The position numbers were made by a program, and so were the translations under genes. A stretch of 10,561 bases of DNA from JBOFLG01 sp051657745 (GTDB lineage Bacteria > Actinomycetota > Actinomycetes > Actinomycetales > Dermatophilaceae), in NCBI GenBank assembly GCA_051657745.1, contig JBOFLG010000012.1, positions 1 through 10,561 of the forward strand, in the 5' to 3' direction. The notes under the pieces are model-generated. The model did no database searches. It saw only the letters and a list, made by a program, of their open reading frames with translations, and was not told where the DNA came from. Of the stretch, positions 1 to 6,619 are shown piece by piece. Position 1 is the first letter of the stretch. Each line of letters begins with the position of its first letter.

Positions 1-1
1 C

Positions 2-1156
2 CGCCAGCTCTCCCAGGAGGTGCTGGCCGGCCTCGTTGGGCGCACTACCGACTGGCTGAGCAAAATCGAGAACGGTCGCGCGAACTTGGAACGCCTGAGC
101 GTCATCAAGTGCCTCGCCGACGCCCTGGACGTCACCGTCGGGGACTTGCTCGGCGAGCCGGCCATCGTCGACTGGACAGCAGACAGCGGCGCCCGCACGG
201 TGAGCCTGCTGCGCGAGGCGTTGATGGACTACCCGTCCCTTACCGGCACTCTCGGCGCCGCGACTGCGGATCACAACCTCAATCTGCACGCCGAGATCGC
301 CGACGTTTGGGGCGCCTACCAAGCGTCCCGGTTCGGGTACACCACCACCCGGCTGCCGAAGGTCATCGCAACCGCCCGCCGAGCCGTCGACACCGCAGAT
401 GGCGATGTCGAACGTCAGCAAGCGTTCCGGATGCTCGCCCTGGCCTACCACGCGGCAGCAGCCACCCTGACGAAGGTCGGTGAGGCTGACCTGTCGTGGA
501 TCGCTTCCGACCGTGGCCTGAACGCCGCCGAGATGAGCCAAGACCTGCCCGTGCAGGGGTCACTACTGCGATCCGTGGCCCACGCACTGTTGTCTAACGG
601 CCGCTACACGGCCGCCGCGGACGTCGTGTCCCGTGCCACCGACCGCCTCGAGGGCAAGCCATTCAACGACCGCGACCTGCGATGGTCACTGCTCGGCAGC
701 CTCCATCTCGTCGGCGCGATGGCCGCAGCCCGCACAGGCACCCCGGCTGATGCCCGATCCTTCCTCGCGAGGGCGCGTCAGGCCGCTGCACACCTGGGTC
801 ACGATGGCAACCACGGGTGGACCGCATTCGGTCCAACCAACGTCGCGGTCCACGATCTATCGGTAGCTGTCGCGCTGGGCGACATGCAGACCGCGCTGGC
901 AATCGCGCCACGGGTTGACGTCCGGGCCTTGCCGGTCGAACGTCGCGTCCGTCACGGTCTGGAGGTTGCGAGGGTCTACGCGATGACCAACCGGGAGACC
1001 GAAGCGTTGGACGTCATCCTCGCCTCCGAACGTGAAGCCCCCGAGCAGGTCCGATACCACTACCTCGCACGCGAACTGGTCTTGTTCTGGATGCGTCGAC
1101 GCGGCACGCCGCGCCCCGAACTCATCGACCTCGCACACAGACTCCGAGTCGCCTGA
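2..1156 (+). CDS. XRE-type helix-turn-helix regulator with TPR-like C-terminal region (5' partial)
   Basis: The reading frame is open from the window edge and its true start lies outside the window. The first visible residues (RQLSQEVLAGLVGRTTDWLS, then KIENGRANLERL and DVTVGDLLGE) are the second half of a lambda-repressor-like XRE helix-turn-helix domain, including the recognition helix and the usual IENG loop. The remaining roughly 320 residues are Ala/Leu/Arg-rich helices resembling the TPR-like tail of many actinobacterial regulators of this class; no enzymatic motif is visible. Family knowledge suggests a cytoplasmic DNA-binding regulator whose helical tail senses a ligand or partner. 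The stop is 17 bases before a NUDIX gene on the same strand, so the two are probably an operon. The HTH assignment is firm and the role of the tail is inference. Confidence 0.85.
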   Translation, partial: RQLSQEVLAGLVGRTTDWLSKIENGRANLERLSVIKCLADALDVTVGDLLGEPAIVDWTADSGARTVSLLREALMDYPSLTGTLGAATADHNLNLHAEIADVWGAYQASRFGYTTTRLPKVIATARRAVDTADGDVERQQAFRMLALAYHAAAATLTKVGEADLSWIASDRGLNAAEMSQDLPVQGSLLRSVAHALLSNGRYTAAADVVSRATDRLEGKPFNDRDLRWSLLGSLHLVGAMAAARTGTPADARSFLARARQAAAHLGHDGNHGWTAFGPTNVAVHDLSVAVALGDMQTALAIAPRVDVRALPVERRVRHGLEVARVYAMTNRETEALDVILASEREAPEQVRYHYLARELVLFWMRRRGTPRPELIDLAHRLRVA

Positions 1157-1173
1157 CCAGTACCGTCGGGCGG

Positions 1174-1671
1174 GTGACAGACCAGGCCCATCCACCCGTA
1201 GCTACCCCTCGTGTGGCTGCGGGCATACTCGTCCGGGACCAGAACGACGACGTCCTCATGGTCAAGCCGACCTACAAGTCGGGATGGGACATCCCCGGTG
1301 GCTATGTCGAACCCGGCGAGAGCCCGGCCGCCGCGTGCTCGCGCGAGATCCGCGAAGAACTCGGCGTCACGATGTCGCCAGGACGCATCCTCGTCGTCGA
1401 CTGGGCACCCCGCGACGGCGAAGGCGACAAGCTGCTACTGATCTTCGACGGCGGCGTCAGCGATACCGCACTACTTGCCGGACTCCGCCCCGACGGCCAC
1501 GAGATCGAGTGCGCCGAGTTCATTTCACTGACCGATGTCCCTCACGGCACCCCTGATCGGCTCGTCCGGCGCCTAGTCGTCGCTCTCGCCGCAGCCGCGA
1601 GCCATCGGACCGAGTACCTCGAACACGGAACTGACCCGGGCGCCACGCCCTTGGTGGGTCAGACTTTGTAG
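1174..1671 (+). CDS. NUDIX hydrolase
   Basis: The 165-residue product has a complete NUDIX box at residues 43-65: G43, five residues, E49, seven residues, then REIREELGV. It therefore keeps every metal-binding Glu of the GX5EX7REUXEEXGU signature. The family hydrolyses a nucleoside diphosphate linked to another group (nucleotide sugars, oxidised or modified nucleotides), but nothing here identifies the substrate. The length is typical of a single-domain cytoplasmic NUDIX enzyme. I chose the GTG at 1174 because it falls just after the upstream regulator's stop and begins a sensible protein; no clear Shine-Dalgarno precedes it. The regulator-NUDIX pairing recurs in actinomycetes and suggests co-expression. 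The last 20 residues are low complexity. Confidence 0.9.
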   Translation: MTDQAHPPVATPRVAAGILVRDQNDDVLMVKPTYKSGWDIPGGYVEPGESPAAACSREIREELGVTMSPGRILVVDWAPRDGEGDKLLLIFDGGVSDTALLAGLRPDGHEIECAEFISLTDVPHGTPDRLVRRLVVALAAAASHRTEYLEHGTDPGATPLVGQTL

Positions 1672-1726
1672 CGGCGGGATTCAACTGGCCGTCGCAACAC
1701 CTCGATGCAATCGCCGAGCCGGCGAT

Positions 1727-1864
1727 CTCCGCGAACGAACTCTCCTGCGCGCCCTCGAGGACTGGGGCCGAGCGCGCGCCGGCGAGTCGACCCTCGCCAG
1801 AACCGGATTCATCGACCACTACCTCACCGGCATCGTCTACCCGCAGGAGCACGAGGCCCTGGCC
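1727..1864 (+). pseudogene. Possible decayed coding remnant in the NUDIX/Rossmann gap
   Basis: The 313-base gap between the NUDIX stop and the convergent Rossmann gene has no credible complete gene. One plus frame reads like protein: LLRALEDWGRARAGES followed by GFIDHYLTGIVYPQEHEALA. It has balanced hydrophobic and charged residues and GC-rich third positions, then dissolves into a hairpin. There is no start codon with a ribosome binding site and no domain I recognise. It may be a fragment of a lost gene or a chance open frame. Confidence 0.22.
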
Positions 1865-1894
1865 CGGACGCTCGCGGCTGGGCCAGGGCCTCGT
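1851..1894. terminator. 15-bp hairpin between convergent genes, likely bidirectional terminator
   Basis: ACGAGGCCCTGGCCC (1851-1865) is the exact reverse complement of bases 1880-1894, with a 14-base loop. The stem can be prolonged through a one-base bulge. It lies between the NUDIX stop (1671, plus) and the Rossmann-protein stop (1985, minus), so it could stop transcription from both sides. No T tract follows, which is common for actinobacterial terminators. Confidence 0.55.
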
Positions 1895-1984
1895 CTCGTG
1901 GGCCGGTCTCGCCATCCGTCGCCGACGAGCCGGCGGACGGTGAGCCACCCGAGCCGCGGTGGTGCAACGAGGCGGGCCGGGCCC

Positions 1985-2638
1985 TCACCCGGAGACGGAC
2001 ACCGTGGTGCGCAGGTGGCCGCCGCTCTCGATCAGGTCGGCATGCACGACCGCGACACCACGCCGGGACACGCTGACGCGGCCGATCCGCCCGTCGGTCG
2101 ACCTCATGTGGGTGTCCGCGCCGGCGTCGGTGAGGTGAACCGGCTGCACGAGAGTCCAGTCGAGCCCAGAGGAACGCACCATCTGCTCCTGCCGCTCGGT
2201 GTCCTCGATCTGCGGCTTGAGCAGGGCGGCGAAGATCAGCCGGTTCACCAGACCCAGCAGCGGCCGGGTCGGGCCGACGCCGTACGACGTCTGCACAACC
2301 ACCCGACTCACCCCGGCCGCGCGAGCCGCACGAAGCACGGCATCCGTGCCGCGCGAGCGGATGTCGCTCGCCGTGCCCTTCGCGCCGAAAGCCCGCACTC
2401 GCCAGGCGGGTTCGGAGATTCCGAGAGTCACGACAACGGCATCGTGACCGGGCATCACTCGCTGGAGCTGGGCGGAGTCGGTGGCATCGCCGTCGACACA
2501 GGTGAGATGGTCGGCGGCCAGCAGGTTCGCAGTCGTCGCGGAGCGCGCGAACGCGGTGACCTGGTGGCCACGCTCAAGCAGGGCCTGGCAGACGGCGCGG
2601 CCGGAGCCGCCGGTGGCGCCGATGACGAGAATTCGCAT
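1985..2638 (-). CDS. NAD(P)-binding Rossmann protein, NmrA-like / atypical short-chain dehydrogenase
   Basis: The 217-residue product starts MRILVIGATGGSGRAV. The glycine-rich GxxGxxG dinucleotide-binding turn is at residues 7-13, and a VDGDATD segment near residue 50 is typical of atypical SDR/NmrA-like proteins. The later VVVQTSYGVG strand and the DWTLVQP segment also match that group. There is no clear YxxxK catalytic pair, so it could be an oxidoreductase, a flavin-reductase-like enzyme or a redox-sensing NAD(P) binder; substrate unknown. AAGGAG (2645-2650, minus strand) sits six bases before the ATG and fixes the start. The gene is divergent from a cupin/AraC regulator, a layout that usually makes the reductase the regulator's target. 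Both likely use the 111-bp spacer between them. Confidence 0.85.
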   Translation of the reverse strand: MRILVIGATGGSGRAVCQALLERGHQVTAFARSATTANLLAADHLTCVDGDATDSAQLQRVMPGHDAVVVTLGISEPAWRVRAFGAKGTASDIRSRGTDAVLRAARAAGVSRVVVQTSYGVGPTRPLLGLVNRLIFAALLKPQIEDTERQEQMVRSSGLDWTLVQPVHLTDAGADTHMRSTDGRIGRVSVSRRGVAVVHADLIESGGHLRTTVSVSG

Positions 2639-2693
2639 AGTGCTCTCCTTGGGAGATCGTTCGGTGATCGGATCTCCTATGCTGGCCGGGCAA

Positions 2694-2720
2694 CGACGGA
2701 TGATCTATCGTCATCCGTCG
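2694..2720. promoter_or_regulatory. Perfect 10-bp inverted repeat in the divergent promoter, candidate operator
   Basis: CGACGGATGA (2694-2703) and TCATCCGTCG (2711-2720) are exact reverse complements separated by 7 bases. Centre-to-centre spacing is 17 bp, so both half-sites lie on similar faces of the helix. The site is 30 bp upstream of the araC-type start and 56 bp upstream of the Rossmann gene start. That places it well to control both promoters; the binding protein is not shown. Confidence 0.55.
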
Positions 2721-2749
2721 CTGATTCTTGATCGATCGTCCGGAGTGCG

Positions 2750-3697
2750 ATGACTGCGTCGATGCCGTGGGACCACGAGGATCCGCTCACCCAGGCCCTC
2801 TACCGCGTGCGGATGCGCGGAGCGTTCTACGCGTGGACCGAGGCCCGCGCCGAGGGGTCGTTGGAGATGCCGCGGTTCCCCGGCACCCTGAACTTCCACG
2901 TCGTCGCCCGCGGGCGTGCCGTCATCGAGGTCGAGGGCGGCGAGACGGTTCAACTGGATGCCGGGCACCTCGCCCTGGTCCCGCGGGGCATCGGGCACCG
3001 GGTCTGCACCTCGCCGGGCGCCCCGGTCCTGGGTCGTGCCGACGAGCTGCCGCAGACGATGCTCGGCGACGCGTTCTCGCTGATGACCTTCGGTGCGCCC
3101 GGCAGCCCCGAGCTGCTCGCAATCCTCTGTGGCGTGGTCGCGTTCGACTCCCCCGCCGTGCACGACCTGTTGGCCGTGCTACCCCCGATCGTCCGGGTGG
3201 ACTCGGCTCGGCATCCGGTGATGGCCTCGCTGGTACCGCTGCTCGCCGAGGAACTACGGGTGCCACGGCCGGGCGGGGATGCCGTGGCCACCCGGCTCGC
3301 CGACGTGCTGGTGATCGAGACGGTGCGCGCCTGGCTGGCCGACGAACCCGACTCCGCCGGAGGCTGGCTCGCTGCACTGCGCGACCCCCGGCTCGGGCCG
3401 GCGGTGGCCGCGGTGCACCGCGACCCCGGGCACCCGTGGACGCTCGCCGTGCTCGCCGACGTCGCGGCGATGTCGCGCTCGTCGTTCGCCACCCGTTTCG
3501 CTGAGGTGGTCGGAACGCCGCCGATGACGTACGTCGCGGCCGCGCGGATGCGCCGGGCGCGGGAGATGCTGGTCGGCGGGTCGTCGGTGGCCGCGGTCGC
3601 CTCCGCGCTGGGCTACGGGTCCGAGGCCGCCTTCAGCCGCGCCTTCAGCCGGGTCATGGGGATGACGCCCGGCCGCGCCCGCCGCTCCGCCGCCTGA
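2750..3697 (+). CDS. AraC-family transcriptional regulator with N-terminal cupin domain
   Basis: The product has 315 residues, the normal length for this class. Residues about 35-110 (LNFHVVARGRAVIEVEGG, then AGHLALVPRGIGH) have the beta-strand, Gly and His pattern of a cupin sensor. Residues about 225-310 form the double helix-turn-helix of AraC proteins, including LADVAAMSRSSFATRF and the diagnostic second motif VASALGYGSEAAFSRAF, ending GMTPGRARR. It should bind DNA and respond to a small molecule through the cupin domain; the ligand is unknown. The ATG at 2750 has a CGGAG ribosome binding site four bases away. It is divergent from the NAD(P)-binding gene, its likely target. The last 37 bases of this gene recur at 6219-6256. 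Confidence 0.92.
   Translation: MTASMPWDHEDPLTQALYRVRMRGAFYAWTEARAEGSLEMPRFPGTLNFHVVARGRAVIEVEGGETVQLDAGHLALVPRGIGHRVCTSPGAPVLGRADELPQTMLGDAFSLMTFGAPGSPELLAILCGVVAFDSPAVHDLLAVLPPIVRVDSARHPVMASLVPLLAEELRVPRPGGDAVATRLADVLVIETVRAWLADEPDSAGGWLAALRDPRLGPAVAAVHRDPGHPWTLAVLADVAAMSRSSFATRFAEVVGTPPMTYVAAARMRRAREMLVGGSSVAAVASALGYGSEAAFSRAFSRVMGMTPGRARRSAA
3660..3696 (+). repeat. araC 3' tail, left copy of a duplicated junction
   Basis: The 19-base run GGATGACGCCCGGCCGCGC followed by CCGCCGCTCCGCCGCCT encodes the end of the AraC regulator. The same two blocks recur at 6219-6256, split there by two extra bases. In both places a mazF gene or remnant follows on the opposite strand, so this is one end of a larger duplication. 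Confidence 0.7.
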
Positions 3698-3701
3698 ACT
3701 G

Positions 3702-3795
3702 CCCGCGCCGCCGTCACCACGACCCCCGGCCGGCGGAATCCGGCGTCGCTGCCGGCCGGGACCCCGAGGTCGACGACGTCACCCGGCGTCAGCAT
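3702..3795 (-). pseudogene. mazF/pemK toxin remnant, N-terminal ~31 codons only
   Basis: Read on the minus strand from the ATG at 3793-3795, the frame gives MLTPGDVVDLGVPAG and later RRPGVVVTAAR. This matches the first 33 residues of the intact MazF at 6281-6619, minus a two-residue DL insertion. After that the homology stops and the frame runs antisense into the araC tail. The core containing the catalytic Thr and the C-terminal half are therefore gone and no active toxin can be made. The ATG overlaps the 3' end of the antitoxin remnant by 17 bases, exactly as in the intact locus. Confidence 0.75.
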
Positions 3796-3879
3796 CACGC
3801 CAGGCCATCTCGTCGTCGGTGAGCTCCGCGGCGAGGTCCCGAGCCATCGCGTCCTGACGGAGCGCGCGGATCGCCCGAC
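3779..3879 (-). pseudogene. mazE-like antitoxin remnant, C-terminal half
   Basis: The minus frame ending at the TGA at 3779-3781 reads RAIRALRQDAMARDLAAELT and then DDEMAWRDADAG. It is nearly identical to the C-terminal half of the intact antitoxin at 6603-6800. Homology ends abruptly at 3879, so the DNA-binding N-terminal half and the promoter are missing. The remnant sits between the araC gene and the metallopeptidase gene. Confidence 0.75.
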
Positions 3880-3909
3880 GGGGCGCGTATCACCAACGCC
3901 ACGCCGGCA

Positions 3910-3926
3910 CTCCTCTCCGTGAGGAG
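3910..3926 (+). promoter_or_regulatory. Hairpin enclosing the metallopeptidase Shine-Dalgarno
   Basis: CTCCTC (3910-3915) and GAGGAG (3921-3926) are exact complements around a five-base loop. The second arm is the only good Shine-Dalgarno for the ATG at 3936, nine bases away. Folding of the mRNA here would hide the ribosome binding site. It also shows that the GTG at 3927, immediately abutting GAGGAG, is too close to be the start. Confidence 0.4.
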
Positions 3927-3935
3927 GTGAGTGGG

Positions 3936-5669
3936 ATGACAGCGTGTCGAGAGGTGCCGACCTGGGTGCAGGAGAACGTACTCACGCCGGTCGAACGGTT
4001 CATCACCGAGGCACGGCAGGCATGCCGCGAGGTGCGTACCTGGTTCGAGGAGCAGGTTCGCCAACCCGTCGAGAGCTGGATCAGCCAGACCGAACGACGG
4101 TGTCGCGAGCAGGACTGCAACTGGTGGTGCTTGTGCTGCAACAAGTGGTTCTGCTGGCTGGTGACTGTCGTCGTTCGGGTGGTCACGTGGGTCGTCATCA
4201 CCGTCGGTACGTGGGTGGCGACGATCGTCTGCACCGTTGTCGTCGCGGTCATCGGGATCGTCGTCGAGTTGGTGCTCACGGTGATCACCAGGCTGGTGAC
4301 GTTCTTCGTATGCCTCTTCACCGACCCGCTCAAGGCGCTCAGCGCGCTGTGGGATCTGTGGAACGACGTCGTGGACGCCATCGACGACGTCCTGGAACTC
4401 GTCGTCGACCTCATCGACATCGTCAAGGAGATCCTCCACGATGTCTCCCGGCTTCTGGAGGGTCTCGGCCGCTCGTTCTGCATCTACGGCGACGGCCCCT
4501 GCGCGTTCTTCGGCGCGATCTTCGGGTTTCTCAAGGGCGTGGTCGACTGGGTCGCCGACATCGTCGACTGGGTGCGGGACACGGTGCAGGGGGTGCGCGA
4601 CCTCATCGGCGGCATCCTCTCGCTCGACTGGTGTCGCATCCAGAAGGGACTCGGCGTCTTCAACGTGCTCCGCGTCATCACGAGCGTCACCCGACTGCTC
4701 GGGCAGGCCTTCTACGTCGGCCCGCGGGAGCAGGTCGACCGACGCGGTCTGGAGCGGATCATGGATGAAGCGCTGGTCGCCGCCCTCCGCGACGACACCG
4801 AGCGGCTCGAGCGATCACGCATCAAGGCCAGGATCGGCGGGGCGCCGCTCGGCGTGCCGGCGACCCTTGACCCGTGGCGGCTGGCCGTGCGCTCAACCGA
4901 GTTCCTCCGCGAGCTGCACCGCAGCGGGGCGCTCGATCTGTACGCGCTCGCCGGCCGGTTCACCGACTGCCAGGGCAAGTTCACCTACGGGGCCTTCGAC
5001 GGCGAGCTCGTCTATACCGGCACACGGACCACGGTGAGCAAGACCGACATCGACGACTTCCTCACCCTCGGGCCGGAGGCAGTGCCGTCGTTCACGGCCT
5101 ACGCGGTGGCGCGCGACCCCTTCATCCGCTATCTGGAGACCGCCCAACGCAAGGCGCGCACGATCGGTGTGACGTTCGCCTGGAAGGCACTGCGCGAGCT
5201 CGTCATCGACGACGCCCAATTCGTGCCACTCGACGCCGGCGAGGGCGGCGCCGCCGCCCAGCAGTCGCTGCTTGCCATGGTCGGGCGGTCGGCGCATGAC
5301 GAGGATCTCACCGTCGTGCCGGTCGTTGCGGTGTTCGGCTATGTCGAAGCGTCGCTGCACGGGCTGGCGTCGTGGTTCCGACCGCCGACGGTCGGACCGT
5401 CGGGTACGACGTTTCGATCGCGGTGGCCCGAGGTCATCTTTGAGTACGTGCCGATCCACGAGGTCGGGCACTACCTCGGCCTCGGCCATGACGGGCACAC
5501 GCACGCCGGGCAGATCATGTGGAAGCCGGCGCTCGGCAACGACGTGGGGCAGGCCCTGCTCACGTACCTGCTCGGCTCGGGCGAGCCGGGCTTCACCAAC
5601 CAGGACGCGGCCGACGTCTGGGAGTGGATCACCACCACGCCCGACGCGCTCGCCGACTTCTTCCCGTGA
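3936..5669 (+). CDS. Metzincin-like zinc metallopeptidase with CRE-repeat and membrane-active N-terminal region
   Basis: The product has 577 residues. Residues 4-55 are two 26-residue repeats of the form CREVxTWxxxxxxPVExxI, with a third CRE at residue 56, so the Cys residues fall at 4, 30 and 56. A Trp/Cys cluster (CNWWCLCCNKWFCW, 61-74) leads into about 54 strongly hydrophobic residues (75-128). Long amphipathic stretches follow to about 230, then a soluble-looking middle part. The C-terminus carries HEVGHYLGLGH (508-518), the full HExxHxxGxxH zinc site, with a Met-turn candidate IMW at 527-529, as in metzincins. There is no standard signal peptide. An effector or toxin that inserts into membranes and cleaves protein fits, but that role is inference. 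I chose the ATG at 3936 over the GTG at 3927 because of spacing from GAGGAG. The gene lies between two copies of a mazEF junction. Confidence 0.8.
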   Translation: MTACREVPTWVQENVLTPVERFITEARQACREVRTWFEEQVRQPVESWISQTERRCREQDCNWWCLCCNKWFCWLVTVVVRVVTWVVITVGTWVATIVCTVVVAVIGIVVELVLTVITRLVTFFVCLFTDPLKALSALWDLWNDVVDAIDDVLELVVDLIDIVKEILHDVSRLLEGLGRSFCIYGDGPCAFFGAIFGFLKGVVDWVADIVDWVRDTVQGVRDLIGGILSLDWCRIQKGLGVFNVLRVITSVTRLLGQAFYVGPREQVDRRGLERIMDEALVAALRDDTERLERSRIKARIGGAPLGVPATLDPWRLAVRSTEFLRELHRSGALDLYALAGRFTDCQGKFTYGAFDGELVYTGTRTTVSKTDIDDFLTLGPEAVPSFTAYAVARDPFIRYLETAQRKARTIGVTFAWKALRELVIDDAQFVPLDAGEGGAAAQQSLLAMVGRSAHDEDLTVVPVVAVFGYVEASLHGLASWFRPPTVGPSGTTFRSRWPEVIFEYVPIHEVGHYLGLGHDGHTHAGQIMWKPALGNDVGQALLTYLLGSGEPGFTNQDAADVWEWITTTPDALADFFP

Positions 5670-5680
5670 GGGCGGCCGCG

Positions 5681-6040
5681 ATGGACTACGTGGTCGACAG
5701 CGCCGAGACCCTTCGCGGCCTGCGCTCCCCCGGCCGGCGCGCCGTCATCCGGCGGGTACGGCTGGGCGGGCCACTCGCCGACGCCAGCCTCGAGAAGCGG
5801 CTCAACCGTGCGTACTTCGCGTGCGGCTGCGACACCGGGTCGGTCGCCGTCGGGATGACGCTCCTCGTATGCGTGTCCGGGGCGCTGACCACCGGACTCG
5901 GCGGGGCGTTCGGGCCGTGGCACATCGCCGGCTACCTTGCGGGGGCCGCGCTGGCCGGAAAGGCGTTCGGCCTCGCGGTGGCGCGAACGCAACTGCGCAC
6001 GGTCGAGCGGCAGCTCGCCGCCCGACTTGCCGACCTCTGA
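5681..6040 (+). CDS. Small two-helix membrane protein, function unknown
   Basis: The product has 119 residues with a basic N-terminal region rich in Arg, then two hydrophobic segments at about 53-74 (SVAVGMTLLVCVSGALTTGL) and 80-101 (WHIAGYLAGAALAGKAFGLA). A charged helical tail (RTQLRTVERQLAARLADL) follows. It is most likely an integral membrane hairpin with both ends on one side. I recognise no family. GAGGG at 5668-5672 supports the ATG at 5681. A GTG at 5666 overlapping the previous stop (GTGA) is a possible alternative that adds five residues. It starts 11 bases after the metallopeptidase gene, so the two are almost certainly co-transcribed; it could anchor, chaperone or protect against the partner, but nothing in the sequence decides this. 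Confidence 0.65.
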   Translation: MDYVVDSAETLRGLRSPGRRAVIRRVRLGGPLADASLEKRLNRAYFACGCDTGSVAVGMTLLVCVSGALTTGLGGAFGPWHIAGYLAGAALAGKAFGLAVARTQLRTVERQLAARLADL

Positions 6041-6218
6041 TGACGACGGGCTCGGTGCGTGGTTCCCGATGACGTTGTCCATCACCGCAGAGGACCAGTC
6101 CGTCCGGGCCCGCTCGCCCGACGCTCGGTGGGGTGGGGTGGGCAGCGCACCGAATCGCCCGGTGCCGTCGGAGCGCTCGTCGACCGGCCTGAACCCCGCC
6201 CCGCCTCATGACCTACCT
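6041..6218. other. Gene-poor spacer after the membrane-protein gene
   Basis: No credible gene or strong hairpin is visible. The only local feature is a G-rich tract at 6127-6142 (GGTGGGGTGGGGTGGG). The stretch is the right-hand end of the sequence unique to the cargo, because duplicated araC tail begins at 6219. Confidence 0.5.
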
Positions 6219-6256
6219 GGATGACGCCCGGCCGCGCTCCCGCCGCTCCGCCGCCT
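6219..6256 (+). repeat. araC 3' tail, right copy
   Basis: This 38-base stretch repeats bases 3660-3696 of the araC gene (19 plus 17 matching bases, interrupted by two extra bases). It lies 24 bases from the mazF stop and is not part of any gene here. It shows that the intact mazEF was once, or still is in the parent locus, next to an araC 3' end. Confidence 0.7.
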
Positions 6257-6280
6257 CTCCGCCTGAGCTGCTTCGGGCGG

Positions 6281-6619
6281 CTACAGATCCAGGAGGAGCG
6301 CCAGCGTCTCGCGCACCTCGCCGAGGACCACCGGGCCGACAGTGCCCTGGCGACTATGGATCCGAGTCGTGGCGACGGACCGCACGTGCTGGCACTGAGC
6401 CGACGACCGCGCGCCGAGCCGGTTGTCGTCGTCTGGGTCGATGACCACCTCGGCACCGCTGCTGCGGATCGCTGTCGTCAGCGGGACAACCTGGATGACG
6501 TTCGGCCCACTTTTCAGAACCCGCGCCGCCGTCACCACGACCGCCGGTCGACGTAGCCCGGCCTCGTTGCCAGCCGGTATCCCGAGGTCGAGGTCGACGA
6601 CGTCACCGGGCGTCAGCAT
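6281..6619 (-). CDS. mazF: MazF/PemK-type endoribonuclease toxin
   Basis: The 112-residue product has the MazF landmarks: GDVV at 5-8, RRPAVVVT at 23-30, VVPLTT at 44-49 and SSAQCQHVRSV at 72-82. R24 and T48 sit where the catalytic Arg and Thr of characterised MazF proteins lie. The family cleaves mRNA at short sequences and is held inactive by its antitoxin in the cytoplasm. I use the ATG at 6619, which overlaps the antitoxin's last 17 bases and implies translational coupling; a longer frame upstream would simply be antitoxin in another frame. A gutted copy of this gene lies at 3702-3795, about 2.8 kb to the left. The open frame and motifs suggest it is functional. Confidence 0.88.
   Translation of the reverse strand: MLTPGDVVDLDLGIPAGNEAGLRRPAVVVTAARVLKSGPNVIQVVPLTTAIRSSGAEVVIDPDDDNRLGARSSAQCQHVRSVATTRIHSRQGTVGPVVLGEVRETLALLLDL

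Larger units (their letters stand above)
3702..3879. repeat. Left copy of the ~180-bp mazEF-junction direct repeat
   Basis: Bases 3702-3879 align end to end with 6520-6703 in the same orientation. By hand I count about 17 substitutions and one 6-base gap, so identity is near 90 percent. With the araC-tail match this gives two copies of one junction flanking the metallopeptidase cargo. The divergence says the copies are not a fresh duplication. Confidence 0.8.

Noticed and set aside
1161..1166. TACCGT as a leaderless promoter for the NUDIX gene
   Set aside because: The spacing (seven bases to GTG) fits, but the gene is 17 bases downstream of the regulator in an apparent operon and TACCGT is a poor -10, so chance cannot be excluded.
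1898..2731. Plus-strand 277-codon open frame across the Rossmann gene
   Set aside because: It is antisense to a clear NAD(P)-binding gene with a good ribosome binding site, and its translation has no protein character.
3927..3929. GTG as start of the metallopeptidase gene
   Set aside because: It directly abuts GAGGAG and partly overlaps that ribosome binding site. The ATG at 3936 has correct spacing and begins just before the CRE repeats.
3795..4483. Long minus-strand open frames opposite the metallopeptidase N-terminus
   Set aside because: They are His/Asp- or Thr/Ser-rich antisense shadows of a highly biased coding region, with no domain or start signal.
3880..6218. Cargo as a transposon or insertion sequence
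   Set aside because: No transposase, integrase, terminal inverted repeats or short target duplication is visible. The flanking repeats are host-type gene fragments.
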